From Bacillus cereus group sp. RP43 (GTDB lineage Bacteria; Bacillota; Bacilli; Bacillales; Bacillaceae_G): a DNA stretch of 64,000 bases. A program made the translations under genes and the position numbers. Positions 1-15,647 of the stretch are shown here, piece by piece. Below the pieces are notes generated by a model. That model searched no databases. It had not been told where the DNA came from and saw nothing but the letters and a program-made list of their open reading frames with translations. Position 1 is the stretch's first letter, and each line of letters opens with the position of its first letter. The DNA is taken from contig NZ_JARVHQ010000001.1 of NCBI RefSeq assembly GCF_040459645.1, positions 186,001 through 250,000 on the forward strand, in the 5' to 3' direction.

Positions 1-273
1 ACGCCTGTTAGATCAGCAGGTGGTGCATTAGCGACGTATGCGTATCACAATTTTAAAGATCCGGTAGTAATTGAGTTTATTAAAGCAGATGCAGGAATGG
101 ATATCGGCGATACATTTATCGGTATGCATTTAAAGCATGTAGCTGTACCGGTTCGTACAAGTGTGAAGGAAATAGGAAGTGCGCATGTAACGATGGCGAA
201 AACACGTGGGAAACTAATAGGTGGAGCACGTGCTGCTTATGCGGCAAACGAAGAAGCTATTCCTTGCCGTTAA
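1..273 (+). CDS. ywlG: YwlG family protein (UPF0340/TIGR01440), 3' end only
   Basis: The open frame enters from the left edge and gives the last 90 residues, ending at TAA 271-273. The readable part contains [17 protein letters not shown] and a C-terminal [14 protein letters not shown] stretch, which I recognise as the conserved end of the YwlG/UPF0340 family. The family has no settled biochemical role. Its place directly before glyA and upp is the standard Bacillus order, which supports the call. An intrinsic terminator follows about 80 bases later, so it ends its own transcription unit. The N-terminal half lies outside the window. Confidence 0.85.
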   Translation, partial: TPVRSAGGALATYAYHNFKDPVVIEFIKADAGMDIGDTFIGMHLKHVAVPVRTSVKEIGSAHVTMAKTRGKLIGGARAAYAANEEAIPCR

Positions 274-354
274 ACATGAAAAATTATAAAGTCTTATAAC
301 AGCTTTATATCGAAAGGTAAAAGGTATGTAGTCTGACTTTATAATAGAAGAAAG

Positions 355-381
355 AAAAGACCAATTTTGGTCTTTTTTTTT
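355..381 (+). terminator. Intrinsic terminator after ywlG
   Basis: AAAAGACCAA is followed after two bases by its complement TTGGTCTTTT and a run of T. The stem is about 10 bp and the T tract continues to 380. The remaining bases to glyA (382-526) hold the glyA leader; I could not place a convincing promoter there. Confidence 0.85.
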
Positions 382-526
382 CTTTTATGATATAGAAAGT
401 CATGTTAGAATGTAGTTGAAAACATGAAGGTTCGAAAGAATTACAACCTGAATTTTCGTTTTTTCTGAATAAATGAGAAAAAACTATTGGGAATTGATGT
501 AATTCGTTCAGAAAAGGGGGATTTTG

Positions 527-1768
527 GTGGATCATTTAAAACGTCAAGATGAAAAGGTATTTGCTGCAATTGAGGCAGAACTAGGAAGACAGCGTTCAAA
601 GATTGAGTTAATTGCTTCGGAAAACTTCGTAAGTGAAGCAGTAATGGAGGCGCAAGGTTCTGTTTTAACGAATAAGTATGCTGAAGGATATCCTGGAAAA
701 CGTTACTATGGTGGTTGTGAACACGTAGACGTAGTAGAAGATATCGCACGTGATCGCGCGAAAGAAATTTTCGGCGCAGAGCATGTAAATGTTCAACCAC
801 ATTCTGGTGCACAAGCGAACATGGCAGTATACTTCACGATTTTAGAGCAAGGCGATACAGTACTTGGTATGAATTTATCTCATGGTGGTCACTTAACACA
901 CGGAAGCCCTGTTAACTTCAGTGGAGTACAATATAATTTCGTAGAGTATGGCGTGGATGCTGAATCTCACCGTATTAATTACGATGATGTATTAGCAAAA
1001 GCGAAAGAACATAAACCAAAATTAATCGTTGCAGGTGCAAGTGCATATCCTCGTGTTATCGATTTCAAACGATTCCGTGAGATTGCAGATGAAGTGGGTG
1101 CATACTTTATGGTTGATATGGCACATATCGCTGGTTTAGTAGCTGCCGGCTTACATCCAAATCCAGTACCACATGCACATTTCGTTACAACAACAACACA
1201 TAAAACATTACGCGGCCCACGTGGTGGTATGATTTTATGTGAAGAGCAATTTGCAAAACAAATTGATAAATCAATCTTCCCTGGTATTCAAGGTGGCCCA
1301 CTTATGCATGTAATTGCTGCAAAAGCTGTTGCATTTGGTGAGACACTACAAGATGAGTTTAAAACATATGCACAAAATATCATTAATAATGCGAACCGCT
1401 TAGCTGAAGGTCTTCAAAAAGAAGGACTTACACTTGTTTCTGGTGGAACAGACAATCATTTAATCTTGATTGATGTTCGTAACTTAGAAATTACAGGTAA
1501 AGTAGCAGAGCACGTATTAGATGAAGTTGGTATTACAGTGAACAAGAATACAATTCCATTTGAAACAGCAAGCCCATTTGTAACAAGCGGCGTACGTATC
1601 GGTACGGCAGCTGTAACATCTCGTGGTTTCGGCTTAGAAGAAATGGATGAAATTGCAGCACTTATTGCTTATACATTAAAAAATCATGAGAATGAAGCTG
1701 CATTAGAAGAAGCAAGTAAGCGTGTAGAAGCGTTAACGAGCAAATTCCCAATGTATACAAATCTATAA
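527..1768 (+). CDS. glyA: Serine hydroxymethyltransferase
   Basis: GlyA is the PLP enzyme that converts serine plus tetrahydrofolate to glycine plus 5,10-methylene-tetrahydrofolate in the cytoplasm. The frame gives 413 residues from the GTG at 527, the usual family length. The PLP lysine is K226 in [23 protein letters not shown] and the C-terminal [17 protein letters not shown] motif are also present. An in-frame TTG at 524 is possible, but GTG 527 has better spacing from the purine-rich site GAAAAGGGGG (511-520) and gives the expected MDHLKRQDE start. The gene is single and is followed by a strong terminator. Confidence 0.97.
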   Translation: MDHLKRQDEKVFAAIEAELGRQRSKIELIASENFVSEAVMEAQGSVLTNKYAEGYPGKRYYGGCEHVDVVEDIARDRAKEIFGAEHVNVQPHSGAQANMAVYFTILEQGDTVLGMNLSHGGHLTHGSPVNFSGVQYNFVEYGVDAESHRINYDDVLAKAKEHKPKLIVAGASAYPRVIDFKRFREIADEVGAYFMVDMAHIAGLVAAGLHPNPVPHAHFVTTTTHKTLRGPRGGMILCEEQFAKQIDKSIFPGIQGGPLMHVIAAKAVAFGETLQDEFKTYAQNIINNANRLAEGLQKEGLTLVSGGTDNHLILIDVRNLEITGKVAEHVLDEVGITVNKNTIPFETASPFVTSGVRIGTAAVTSRGFGLEEMDEIAALIAYTLKNHENEAALEEASKRVEALTSKFPMYTNL

Positions 1769-1775
1769 TAGATTG

Positions 1776-1817
1776 AAAAAGACTGCTGAAACGTAATTGT
1801 TTTAGTAGTCTTTTTTT
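1776..1817 (+). terminator. Intrinsic terminator after glyA
   Basis: AAAAAGACTGCTGAAAC pairs imperfectly with GTTTTAGTAGTCTTTTT and runs into seven T. The rest of the gap to upp (1818-2039) must carry the upp promoter, but I found no hexamer pair with good spacing. Confidence 0.85.
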
Positions 1818-2039
1818 GGACATATATTGTTTTGAAAGTATGTATACAAATGATGAATAAATTTTGGCGATATAATGAAGGATACAGCTCCCATAATTGG
1901 TAAAGATACTAGATAGATTCATCGTAAAATCATGATTTTGCCAAATTTGCCCTTGAATATTAGTAGCGTTTTCTTTACAATCGTAAATAGTGTAAAAAAG
2001 CGTGTAAACGCATGAATATCATCTAAAGGAGAGATTCAC

Positions 2040-2669
2040 ATGGGAAAACTGTATGTATTTGATCACCCGTTAATTCAACATAAGATTACATATATTCGCG
2101 ATAAGAATACAGGTACGAAAGATTTTCGTGAATTAGTGGACGAAGTAGCAAGCTTAATGGCTTTCGAGATTACTCGTGACCTTCCACTTCAAGACATTGA
2201 AATTGAAACGCCTGTAAGCAAAGCGACAACAAAAGTGATCGCTGGTAAAAAACTTGGTTTAATTCCGATTTTACGTGCAGGTTTAGGAATGGTTGATGGA
2301 ATTTTGAAATTAATTCCAGCAGCAAAAGTAGGACACGTTGGTTTATACCGTGACCCTGAAACATTACAACCGGTAGAATACTATGTGAAACTTCCAACGG
2401 ATGTAGAAGAGCGTGACTTTATCGTACTAGATCCGATGCTAGCAACAGGTGGTTCTGCAGCTGAAGCAATTAACTCTCTGAAAAAGCGCGGTGCAAAGCA
2501 AATTAAATTAATGTGTATCGTAGCTGCTCCAGAAGGAGTAAAAGTAGTACAAGAAGAGCATCCTGATGTTGATATTTATGTAGCGGCATTAGATGAGAAG
2601 CTAAATGACCATGGTTATGTAGTTCCAGGTCTTGGTGATGCTGGTGACCGTTTATTCGGAACGAAGTAA
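2040..2669 (+). CDS. upp: Uracil phosphoribosyltransferase
   Basis: Upp salvages uracil by joining it to PRPP to give UMP. The protein has 209 residues, the normal length for the family. The PRPP-binding loop [12 protein letters not shown] lies near residue 130, and the C-terminal uracil-recognition region contains [13 protein letters not shown]. The ATG at 2040 is preceded by AAAGGAGAGA at 2024-2033. It is a single-gene unit with its own terminator, between glyA and the atp operon as in other Bacillus genomes. Confidence 0.97.
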   Translation: MGKLYVFDHPLIQHKITYIRDKNTGTKDFRELVDEVASLMAFEITRDLPLQDIEIETPVSKATTKVIAGKKLGLIPILRAGLGMVDGILKLIPAAKVGHVGLYRDPETLQPVEYYVKLPTDVEERDFIVLDPMLATGGSAAEAINSLKKRGAKQIKLMCIVAAPEGVKVVQEEHPDVDIYVAALDEKLNDHGYVVPGLGDAGDRLFGTK

Positions 2670-2675
2670 GACAAC

Positions 2676-2709
2676 AGACGAGAGGGGAGTCCCCGCTCGT
2701 CTTTTTTTT
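2676..2709 (+). terminator. Intrinsic terminator after upp
   Basis: AGACGAG-A-GGGG pairs with CCCC-G-CTCGTCT and is followed by eight T. This is a strong G+C-rich stem. Confidence 0.92.
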
Positions 2710-3001
2710 CGCCCTGAGCGTGCGGGGGAGGGGGAGGTAAATATACAGGGTCTATACAACATAAGTTGCATACACATCACATATAATATAGAAGTCTTAC
2801 GTCTTGGGAACACTATATTATGGAAGGAAAGCGCTATATCTTAAAAACATAATAGTGACAAACTTGTGAACATTTCCTTCTATTATAAAGAGAAAACTGT
2901 TAGAAATTGCATATCTCTAACCAGTATTTAGAAGGGGAACGTTTTCATTTTTGGGAGTAAATGACTAATACTCAAATTTTTTGATTTTTTACGATTTCTC
3001 G
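2710..3001 (+). promoter_or_regulatory. Non-coding gap upstream of the atp promoter with two cre-like sites
   Basis: No credible gene is seen here; a 70-residue frame at 2632-2844 overlaps the end of upp and its terminator and is not believable. Two sequences resemble the CcpA operator consensus TGWAARCGYTWNCW. GGAAAGCGCTATAT at 2826-2839 matches 12 of 14 positions. The complement of 2934-2947 (TGAAAACGTTCCCC) also matches 12 of 14. They lie about 205 and 96 bases before the expected atp start site. Carbon control is an inference from these matches only. Confidence 0.35.
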
Positions 3002-3030
3002 TTGACACTGTTAATACCCTATTGTATGCT
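3002..3030 (+). promoter_or_regulatory. Sigma-A promoter of the atp operon
   Basis: A perfect -35 TTGACA at 3002-3007 and a -10 TATGCT at 3025-3030 are separated by 17 bases. Transcription should start near 3037, leaving a leader of about 148 bases before the first gene. Confidence 0.8.
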
Positions 3031-3034
3031 AACA

Positions 3035-3083
3035 ACGGGGATAGATGGTAGGGCTTTCAGTGACAAAAATACATCTATTCCGT
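3035..3083 (+). promoter_or_regulatory. Stem-loop in the atp operon leader
   Basis: ACGGGGATAGATG at 3035-3047 can pair with CATCTATTCCGT at 3072-3083, with one bulged G and one G-T pair, around a 24-base loop. It would lie at the very 5' end of the atp mRNA, where such stems often stabilise a transcript. No T run follows, so it is not a terminator. Confidence 0.5.
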
Positions 3084-3184
3084 GACGAAAATGTAAACTT
3101 TTTATTTTGTATAGAATTTATGCAGAAAAATGAGTTATTATTAACACATCGTGAATGAGGGTTACATATTGGAGGGATGAATCC

Positions 3185-3405
3185 TTGCAAAAAAACGATC
3201 GCAGCCATATAAAAGCGTATGCTTTAATGTCAGGAATACTTGCTCAGTTAGTTGGTTCTATTCTTATTGGAATCTTTGGTGGGCAATGGATTGATAATAA
3301 GGTTGGAACGTTTCCATTGTTTCTTATTATAGGGTTATTACTCGGGTTAGGAACAGGGGTATACGCAATGATTCGACTCATTCGACATTACTATTCGGGA
3401 GAGCA

Positions 3406-3409
<4 letters not shown>
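3185..3409 (+). CDS. atpZ: AtpZ/AtpI-family small membrane protein
   Basis: This is a 74-residue protein with two membrane segments (GILAQLVGSILIGIFGG and FPLFLIIGLLLGLGTGVYAM) and the IDNKVGT loop typical of the AtpZ family. Members have been proposed to help Mg/Ca transport or Fo assembly; the role is not settled. An upstream ATG at 3155 is in frame, but GGAGGG at 3171-3176 sits ideally before the TTG at 3185, so I take that start. Its stop overlaps the next gene by four bases, which indicates coupled translation at the head of the atp operon. Confidence 0.8.
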
Positions 3410-4528
<1,119 letters not shown>

Positions 4529-4584
4529 TATAATTTAAGTAAGAAAAAATTTATTTTTTTATAATACAAAGGAGGACAAATTAA

Positions 4585-4803
<219 letters not shown>

Positions 4804-4925
4804 GGGAGACTCCCCTTACATAGATGGCGAAGAGTGTTTTTTGAACTTTCTTCGCCATTGCTTTATGAACGAAACGTATGTCTTTTTTTTTCATATGATC
4901 AATTTAGATATTTTGAAGGGAGTGA

Positions 4926-7497
<2,572 letters not shown>

Positions 7498-7499
7498 TA

Positions 7500-7614
7500 A
7501 AAGCGGAAGCGGCTCGTTCTGAATGTGAGGGGGATGGAGCTTCTGACGAAGAGACGGTCTTTGTCTCGTAGGAAGAAGTGAAGCCACCGAGCATTCAAGC
7601 CGCTGGGGCTAGAT
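7500..7614 (+). repeat. Structured intergenic repeat, copy 1 (atpA-atpG gap)
   Basis: About 115 bases, starting AAGCGGAAGCGGCTCGTTC and ending AAGCCGCTGGGGCTAGAT, are closely matched by 8653-8769. Outer arms AGCGGCT and TGAATG pair with CATTCA and AGCCGCT. An inner hairpin pairs GAGAC with GTCTC around seven bases, and GCTTCT pairs with AGAAGT. The second copy keeps all these pairings with changed bases on both sides. It looks like one of the small interspersed repeats of the B. cereus group, but I could not match it to a named family. Confidence 0.8.
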
Positions 7615-7630
7615 AGTATATATATAAGGC

Positions 7631-7697
7631 ATCTCAAGATTTGAGATTGCTGACGGTTATGTAAAGGAAAAGAGTAGGTGCACCTATTCTTTTCCTT
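7631..7697 (+). promoter_or_regulatory. Two hairpins upstream of atpG
   Basis: ATCTCAA-GAT-TTGAGAT (7631-7647) forms a 7 bp stem. A second inverted repeat covers 7664-7697: a 17-base arm starting AAGGAAAAGAG is complementary to the next 17 bases except for one G-T pair. No T tract follows on the + strand. The stem may act as an RNA processing or stability signal between atpA and atpG; that function is inferred. Confidence 0.55.
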
Positions 7698-7781
7698 CAA
7701 TCATGAGCAAGAATATCTTGCAACGTAGATTAGGAAGAGGATTCTTACTAATCGTGCCAACTTCCGGAAAAAAGGTGGTGA

Positions 7782-8648
<867 letters not shown>

Positions 8649-8652
8649 TATT

Positions 8653-8769
8653 AAAAAGCGGAAGCGGTTCGTTCAGAATGAGAGGGGGATGGAGCTTTTG
8701 ACGTAGAGGCGATTTGTGCCTCGTAGGAAAAAGCGAAGCCACCGAACATTCTAACCGCTGGAGCTAGAT
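8653..8769 (+). repeat. Structured intergenic repeat, copy 2 (atpG-atpD gap)
   Basis: This copy resembles 7500-7614. Its outer arms AGCGGTT and AGAATG pair with CATTCT and AACCGCT. Its inner hairpin pairs GAGGC with GCCTC, and GCTTTT pairs with AAAAGC. At several positions both partners differ from copy 1 while pairing is kept, which is evidence for selection on RNA or cruciform structure. Confidence 0.8.
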
Positions 8770-8774
8770 TCAAT

Positions 8775-8807
8775 AAAAAGCGGAAGCGGTTCTTTCAGGA
8801 GAACTGC
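8775..8807 (+). repeat. Truncated third copy of the structured repeat
   Basis: AAAAAGCGGAAGCGGTTCTTTCAG repeats the start of copy 2 and then breaks off. What remains can fold as GCGGTTC (8786-8792), an eight-base loop, and GAACTGC (8801-8807), with one G-T pair. It may be a decayed or minimal form of the element. Confidence 0.5.
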
Positions 8808-8824
8808 GAAAGCTACACTAATAA

Positions 8825-10297
<1,473 letters not shown>

Positions 10298-10305
10298 GGC
10301 CTTAG

Positions 10306-10718
<413 letters not shown>

Positions 10719-10719
<1 letters not shown>

Positions 10720-10756
10720 AAAAATCCGTAAGGGCTCTTGCCTTTACGGATTTTTT
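10719..10756 (+). terminator. Terminator of the atp operon
   Basis: AATCCGTAAGGGC pairs with GCCTTTACGGATT (13 bp, one G-T pair) around TCTT, with A before and six T after the stem. Confidence 0.93.
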
Positions 10757-11030
10757 GTTATGAATATAAATTAAAAGAGGAAAAATGCTTCTTTTTATCT
10801 TTTTAGGTAGGAGAGAGCATATAGCTGTGCATAGAAGCGGCCAGAGCCTTTTTCTGCCCCATGCTAAGTGGAAATTAAGAAATAAAAAGAACTGCGAGTT
10901 GGTTTTTTGTTTAAATTTCGAAACTAAATTTAATTGATAGAATAAACTTACAAAATTGGTATAATTATATTGTGATTTGTATAAGTAGGAAGTACATGAC
11001 AACTTATATTTTTATAAAGGAGATGAACAA
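10757..11030 (+). promoter_or_regulatory. Gap before the DUF975 genes, with an extended -10 promoter
   Basis: No gene is visible in this stretch. TGGTATAAT at 10957-10965 is an extended -10 element; TTGATA at 10934-10939 is upstream but 20 bases away, so the promoter probably relies on the extended -10. AAAGGAGATG precedes the ATG at 11031. Confidence 0.5.
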
Positions 11031-11825
11031 ATGATCGGTGAAATGAAACAAGAAGCATTACATTCCTTGAAGGGGAAATGGGGCTTAGGTGTTGGATCGA
11101 CGATTTTATATCATATTATAAGTTACGTCGTTTCAATGGCTGTAATGCTTATACTATTAATTCCAGGAGTTATAATATTTCTTTTAGTGACTATTTCAAC
11201 TGGTTCAATTGAAGAAGGAGCGATGTCAATTGGAGCTAGTATTACGTTTGGGATTTTTTATTGCCTTATGATAATTTTAGGTTCTGCAGCTTATGGTATT
11301 ACTTCATACGGTTATACGAATGTGTTTCTACAAATAAGTAAACGAGAAGATGCTAGAGTGGATTATTTATTTGAAGGATTTCGTGGTTTTAAAAGAATGA
11401 TGAAAACAATGTGGGCTATGCTTGCACTTTTGTTATATACAGGTACGTGGGTTCCGATGCTTGGAATGATTGTATTTGGGATATTAGGCTTTTTTGATGA
11501 GAATGCCAACCCATCTTTCATAATCGCTTTCTTTGTTTTACTAGCTATTTCGATCATTGTAATCGCTGTTCTGTATTTTTCATATTCGATGACGTATTAT
11601 GTGATGGTTGAAAAACCAGAATATAGTGTTTCGCAGGCGATGAAAGAAAGTAAGAACCTTATGAAGGGGCATAAACTAGATTTATTTCTTTTATGGCTTA
11701 GCTTCATAGGATGGGCTATCTTAGCGATTTTTACTCTTGGAATAGGGTTTCTTTGGCTTAGTCCATATGTAGGTACAACGACAGCGCATTTTTATCACTA
11801 TATTGCAAAAGGTGAATTGCAGTAG
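11031..11825 (+). CDS. DUF975 family membrane protein
   Basis: This 264-residue protein opens with MKQEALHSLKGKWGLGVG and ends with LGIGFLWLSPYVGTTTAHFYHYI, the two conserved ends of DUF975. There are about six membrane segments, with the conserved KESKNLMKGHK loop before the last pair. The function of the family is unknown; similar genes are often found in pairs in Bacillus. It is followed after 44 bases by a shorter relative, so the two probably form one unit. Confidence 0.8.
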   Translation: MIGEMKQEALHSLKGKWGLGVGSTILYHIISYVVSMAVMLILLIPGVIIFLLVTISTGSIEEGAMSIGASITFGIFYCLMIILGSAAYGITSYGYTNVFLQISKREDARVDYLFEGFRGFKRMMKTMWAMLALLLYTGTWVPMLGMIVFGILGFFDENANPSFIIAFFVLLAISIIVIAVLYFSYSMTYYVMVEKPEYSVSQAMKESKNLMKGHKLDLFLLWLSFIGWAILAIFTLGIGFLWLSPYVGTTTAHFYHYIAKGELQ

Positions 11826-11869
11826 GAATATGCTATACTAATAGAATTGTTACGTATAGGAGGCCAAGT

Positions 11870-12523
11870 ATGATTAGTGATTTAAAAGGAGAAGCGCTGG
11901 ACTCACTAGAAGGAAAATGGGGATTAGCTGTCGGGGCAACACTACTTCTTTCGATTCTTATTTCAGCTTTTAGTTTTAGTATTGATTTCATTTTCTCTCA
12001 GGTTTGGGATTGGAAAGAAGTAAATAGCTCACTTACAGTAGACGTTATTACAATATTTCTGGTAGGTCCATTAACGCTAGGTGGCTATTATTTAGCGCTA
12101 CATTTAATTCGTGAAAAAGAAGCGCGTATTGGGCATATATTCAGATGGTTTACAGAAGGAAGTAAGTTTATAAAGTCATTTTTATTATATATAGTAGTAA
12201 ACATTTATATTTTCTTATGGTGCTTACTATTTATTATTCCAGGTATTATTAAATCATTTTCTTATGCAATGACGTACTTTATAATAAATGATCATCCGGA
12301 GTATTCCATAAATCAAGCTATTACAGAAAGCCGTCGTATGATGGACGGACATAAAATGGAGTATTTCATTTTATGTTTAAGTTTTATTGGTTGGTTTATA
12401 TTAAGTTGTATTACATTAGGGATTGGATTTTTATGGTTAATTCCATATTTTTATACTACGTCAGCAGCTTTTTACGAAGAGATTGCAGAAGAATATTACG
12501 AGAAAAAAATTCCAACACTATAA
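11870..12523 (+). CDS. DUF975 family membrane protein, shorter paralogue
   Basis: The 217 residues repeat the family pattern: LKGEALDSLEGKWGLAVG at the N terminus, TESRRMMDGHKMEYFILCLSFIGW in the middle, and LGIGFLWLIPYFYTTSAAFYEEI near the end. The first extracellular loop is shorter than in the preceding gene. AGGAGGCCAAGT precedes ATG 11870. The stop codon runs directly into a structured repeat that also follows mbl. No function can be assigned. Confidence 0.8.
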   Translation: MISDLKGEALDSLEGKWGLAVGATLLLSILISAFSFSIDFIFSQVWDWKEVNSSLTVDVITIFLVGPLTLGGYYLALHLIREKEARIGHIFRWFTEGSKFIKSFLLYIVVNIYIFLWCLLFIIPGIIKSFSYAMTYFIINDHPEYSINQAITESRRMMDGHKMEYFILCLSFIGWFILSCITLGIGFLWLIPYFYTTSAAFYEEIAEEYYEKKIPTL

Positions 12524-12594
12524 AGTGAAACTGTAATCTGTGGGGGCCATCCCCCGCGGATTACTAGCTTCACTGCCCGCAAATAGCGGGATAA
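12521..12594 (+). repeat. Stop-codon-linked stem-loop repeat, copy 1
   Basis: Starting with the TAA stop of the preceding gene, the sequence reads TAAAGTGAAACTGTAATC, then a GTGGGGG/CCCCCGC stem, then GATTACTAGCTTCAC and CGGGATAAA. AGTGAA pairs with TTCACT and TAATC with GATTA, around the G/C stem. The same design follows mbl at 35975-36044, again beginning at the stop codon. An extra small stem CCCGC-AAATA-GCGGG is present only here. Confidence 0.75.
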
Positions 12595-12595
12595 A

Positions 12596-12636
12596 AACAC
12601 CCAGTGTGAACTATTGGTTCATACTGGGTGTTTTTT
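12596..12636. terminator. Bidirectional terminator between the DUF975 pair and the GGDEF/EAL gene
   Basis: AACACCCAGTGTGAAC pairs with GTTCATACTGGGTGTT, with one G-T pair. T follows on the + strand and A-rich sequence precedes, so it can work both ways. The stop codon of the minus-strand gene lies at the edge of the hairpin loop. Confidence 0.88.
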
Positions 12637-15340
12637 GTAGAAATCTTATAAATTCTTTACTTGTTAGAGGTTTACTGAAATAGTAACCTTGCATGTATTT
12701 ACAGTTGTTTTTTTGTAGGAATTTAAGCTGTTTTTCTGTTTCAATTCCTTCAGCAACGACGGAGAGATTTAAAGTATTTGCAAGAGAAAGGATAGTGGAA
12801 ACGATAGCTCTTTCTTCAGGTCGATGGTCGGCTAGTTGTGTAAATTCTTTTGGTACTTTTAATGTATCGATAGGGAAAATTGATAAATAAGCAAGAGAAG
12901 AATAGCCGGTACCGAAGTCATCAATGGACGTTTGAATACCATATTCTTTTAATTGCTTTAGTCTAGATAATGTTTCTTTTTCATCAATCATCGCAATTCG
13001 TTCTGTTAGTTCAAGTGTTACATCTTTCGGGTCAATCTCAACGTCCTTTAGTATTCGTGAAATATTTTCGATTAATTGATTTTGTTGAAATTCTTTCGCT
13101 GATAAATTGACACTCATTTTTAAGTTTGTGTATCCAAAACTTTGCCATATTTTTAGTTGACGACAAGATTCTCTTAACACCCAATGTCCAAGTGGGATGA
13201 CCTGCGGAGTCTCTTCCACAATTGGAATGAACTCACATGGTGAAATGTCACCTAATAGTGGATGTTTCCAACGGATTAAAGCTTCGGCACCGATGATTTT
13301 ATTCGTTGTAATGTCAACTTGTGGTTGATAGACGAGAAAGAATTCTTTATTTACTAAAGCAAGTGGTAAATCTTTTTCAATTCGAGCTTTTCGCTCCATT
13401 TTTTTATATAACTCTTTCGTATAAAGTGAGCTACCATTCTTTCCTTTATTTTTGGTTTCGTACATGGCCATATCAGCATGTTGTAAAATAGATAACGGAT
13501 CTTCGCCTGCTTCTGGGTATATTGCAATCCCGATACTTGGCGAGATTTGTAAGTGTTGATTTTCAATTTCGAATGGCTCATTCATAGATAGTACAATCAT
13601 ATCAGCTATTTTTTGTATATCTCTATCTTCTTTATAATCTTCTATAAGAATTGTGAATTCATCCCCAGCTAACCGAGCAAGTTTCATATTTGACGTCGAT
13701 ATTCGTTCTAGTCTTTTTGCTACTGCAATTAATAGAAGATCTCCTACCCGGTGACCGAGAGTATCATTAATAACTTTAAAGCGATCTAGGTCTAGAAACA
13801 TAACAGCAAAAGGTCTTTTCGATATTTTTGCTCGTGCAATTGCCTTTTCTAACTGTTGATGAAATGAACGGCGATTCGCAAGTTCCGTTAAAGTATCGTG
13901 ATATGCTAGGAAATTAATTTGCTCTTGTTGCTGCTTGCTTTCTGTAATATCTTTAATCATTAAATAGGCCCCAGAAATATGTTCCTTTAAAAAGATGGGA
14001 ACAGCTGTAACATGTAAATAGTAAATATCTTTATTTTTATGATATGCCCGTATTTCTAAAGAAATAGAGGTCCCTTTTTTTACGTGATGAAAGGCATTAA
14101 TGATTTCTTCCAAATCTTCTTCATACATAAGTGAATAGTATGGTTGGTTTAATAATTCATTCGTTTGATAACCGAGTAAAGTAGTTCCAGCGTTGTTCAC
14201 ATTTAGAAAATTACCGTACAAATCTAATGTGAAAATTGGATCTGGATGATGCTCGTATAAAGATTTAAACATTTGTTGGTTATGATATAACTCATTTTTT
14301 TGTTCTACTAAATCTTCTGTACGTAGTTCAATTTGTTTCTCGAGTTCTAAGCTGAATTGCATTTGTGCTAGCAATAATATTTTATTTTGTCTTCGAACTA
14401 ACGTATGGCGTATGAGAACGAAGGCGAAAGTTACCATAAGTCCAATTACTACGATAGGTGCAAAAACATTTTCGACCAATATAAAAACAATAAGCATCAC
14501 GACAGAAATATACGGTAATGATAATCGGATTGATTCACCAAATTGAGGCGTTAGTAATACTTGTTCTTGTTTTTCGGGCTCTTTTGTGTGAAGTATACAA
14601 GCGATTGCTACCAATAATAAGGTTACTTGATAGAATGGAGCAACTGTGAACATAGAGTGCTCAGGCTGGAAGTATTTTATATAAGCATAAATAGCATCCG
14701 TAGTAGCATACAAAATTAAAGCACTGCCAAGAAGAGCGCCAACTTGTTTTGGTAGTAAGAATAATGGTCTGAATAAAAGATTGATTCCTATTAGAAGAAA
14801 GAGTAAATCAGCCATTGGATACGTGAGTTGAACAAGCATGTCGATATATGATGTTGTAAAAATATGAATGGTTCTTTCAATAAGCAAATAGTAGCTTAAA
14901 GTAAATTGAGCTGTAACAATAATACAAATATCACATATCGTAAAAAGCTGTTCCAATAAGTCTCGGCCATAAATAATTTCATATAGAACGGCAAATGCAA
15001 AGCTAATTAAAAATAATAAGTAAAAAAAGTCTGATGGATCAACGAATGTATAGTAGTCATGCAGAATCAAGCGTTGATAAGCAACTACTATATCGCCGAT
15101 GAAATAAGAGAAGGATCCGATAGTTAATGTTATCCAAAACAAACGAGATAACCCTTGTTTTATATTTGAAAAATAAAATATATAACTGCAAATTGTAATA
15201 TCAATTAATATGGTACTTATTCCAGTTACTATTTGAAATGGGAGTGCGTACTCATATAAAAAGGACATTGATACGTAATGAATAGCTATATACAACAATG
15301 AAATGCTTATAAGAATACTTACATGTGTTTGTTTTTTCAT
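12611..15340 (-). CDS. Membrane PAS-GGDEF-EAL protein (cyclic-di-GMP turnover)
   Basis: The 909 residues begin with eight to ten membrane helices (about 1-320), then a short coiled linker, a PAS domain (about 345-460), a GGDEF domain (about 475-635) and an EAL domain (about 650-905). The GGDEF signature reads AGDEF near residue 556, a variant seen in some active cyclases. No RxxD inhibitory site is visible just before it. The EAL motif is intact as EALIRW, with later DDFGTGYSSL and a KVPKEF segment. By family it could make and degrade cyclic-di-GMP; which activity dominates cannot be read from the sequence. It is the only clear minus-strand gene in the window and is a single unit. Confidence 0.93.
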   Translation of the reverse strand: MKKQTHVSILISISLLYIAIHYVSMSFLYEYALPFQIVTGISTILIDITICSYIFYFSNIKQGLSRLFWITLTIGSFSYFIGDIVVAYQRLILHDYYTFVDPSDFFYLLFLISFAFAVLYEIIYGRDLLEQLFTICDICIIVTAQFTLSYYLLIERTIHIFTTSYIDMLVQLTYPMADLLFLLIGINLLFRPLFLLPKQVGALLGSALILYATTDAIYAYIKYFQPEHSMFTVAPFYQVTLLLVAIACILHTKEPEKQEQVLLTPQFGESIRLSLPYISVVMLIVFILVENVFAPIVVIGLMVTFAFVLIRHTLVRRQNKILLLAQMQFSLELEKQIELRTEDLVEQKNELYHNQQMFKSLYEHHPDPIFTLDLYGNFLNVNNAGTTLLGYQTNELLNQPYYSLMYEEDLEEIINAFHHVKKGTSISLEIRAYHKNKDIYYLHVTAVPIFLKEHISGAYLMIKDITESKQQQEQINFLAYHDTLTELANRRSFHQQLEKAIARAKISKRPFAVMFLDLDRFKVINDTLGHRVGDLLLIAVAKRLERISTSNMKLARLAGDEFTILIEDYKEDRDIQKIADMIVLSMNEPFEIENQHLQISPSIGIAIYPEAGEDPLSILQHADMAMYETKNKGKNGSSLYTKELYKKMERKARIEKDLPLALVNKEFFLVYQPQVDITTNKIIGAEALIRWKHPLLGDISPCEFIPIVEETPQVIPLGHWVLRESCRQLKIWQSFGYTNLKMSVNLSAKEFQQNQLIENISRILKDVEIDPKDVTLELTERIAMIDEKETLSRLKQLKEYGIQTSIDDFGTGYSSLAYLSIFPIDTLKVPKEFTQLADHRPEERAIVSTILSLANTLNLSVVAEGIETEKQLKFLQKNNCKYMQGYYFSKPLTSKEFIRFLQKTPSMNQ

Positions 15341-15647
15341 TTATATCACCCACTGTATATACATAAGAACCACCTTTTTTTAGTTTATGTTTTTTAGGAT
15401 TGCTTGAAAAACATATAGAATTTCTATATTTATTTTACACATTTATAAGGAGTTGTAAAAATAGATTTATTCAGCAAGTATTAATTGTTGTTTCTGTTCC
15501 CAATATATCGACATAGGAATTTGAAGTTTGCTATAATGAATTGAATAGTTGCATTATTTAGAAAAATTTAAAAATAATAAATGATGCAAGTAAGACATAT
15601 TGTTTACTATGTGAACTTGTTCTTAATTCAGGGGGGAGGGTTTCACA
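15341..15647. promoter_or_regulatory. Divergent intergenic region with the nuo promoter
   Basis: This gap separates the minus-strand GGDEF/EAL gene from nuoA. On the + strand, TCGACA at 15508-15513 and TATAAT at 15532-15537 are 18 bases apart, and the -10 is extended by TGC just before it (15529-15531). The start site would lie about 105 bases before nuoA. On the minus strand a GGGTG site precedes the ATG of the cyclase gene, but I found no clear promoter for it. Confidence 0.6.

Noticed and set aside
2632..2844. 70-residue frame after upp
   Set aside because: It starts inside upp and reads through its terminator.
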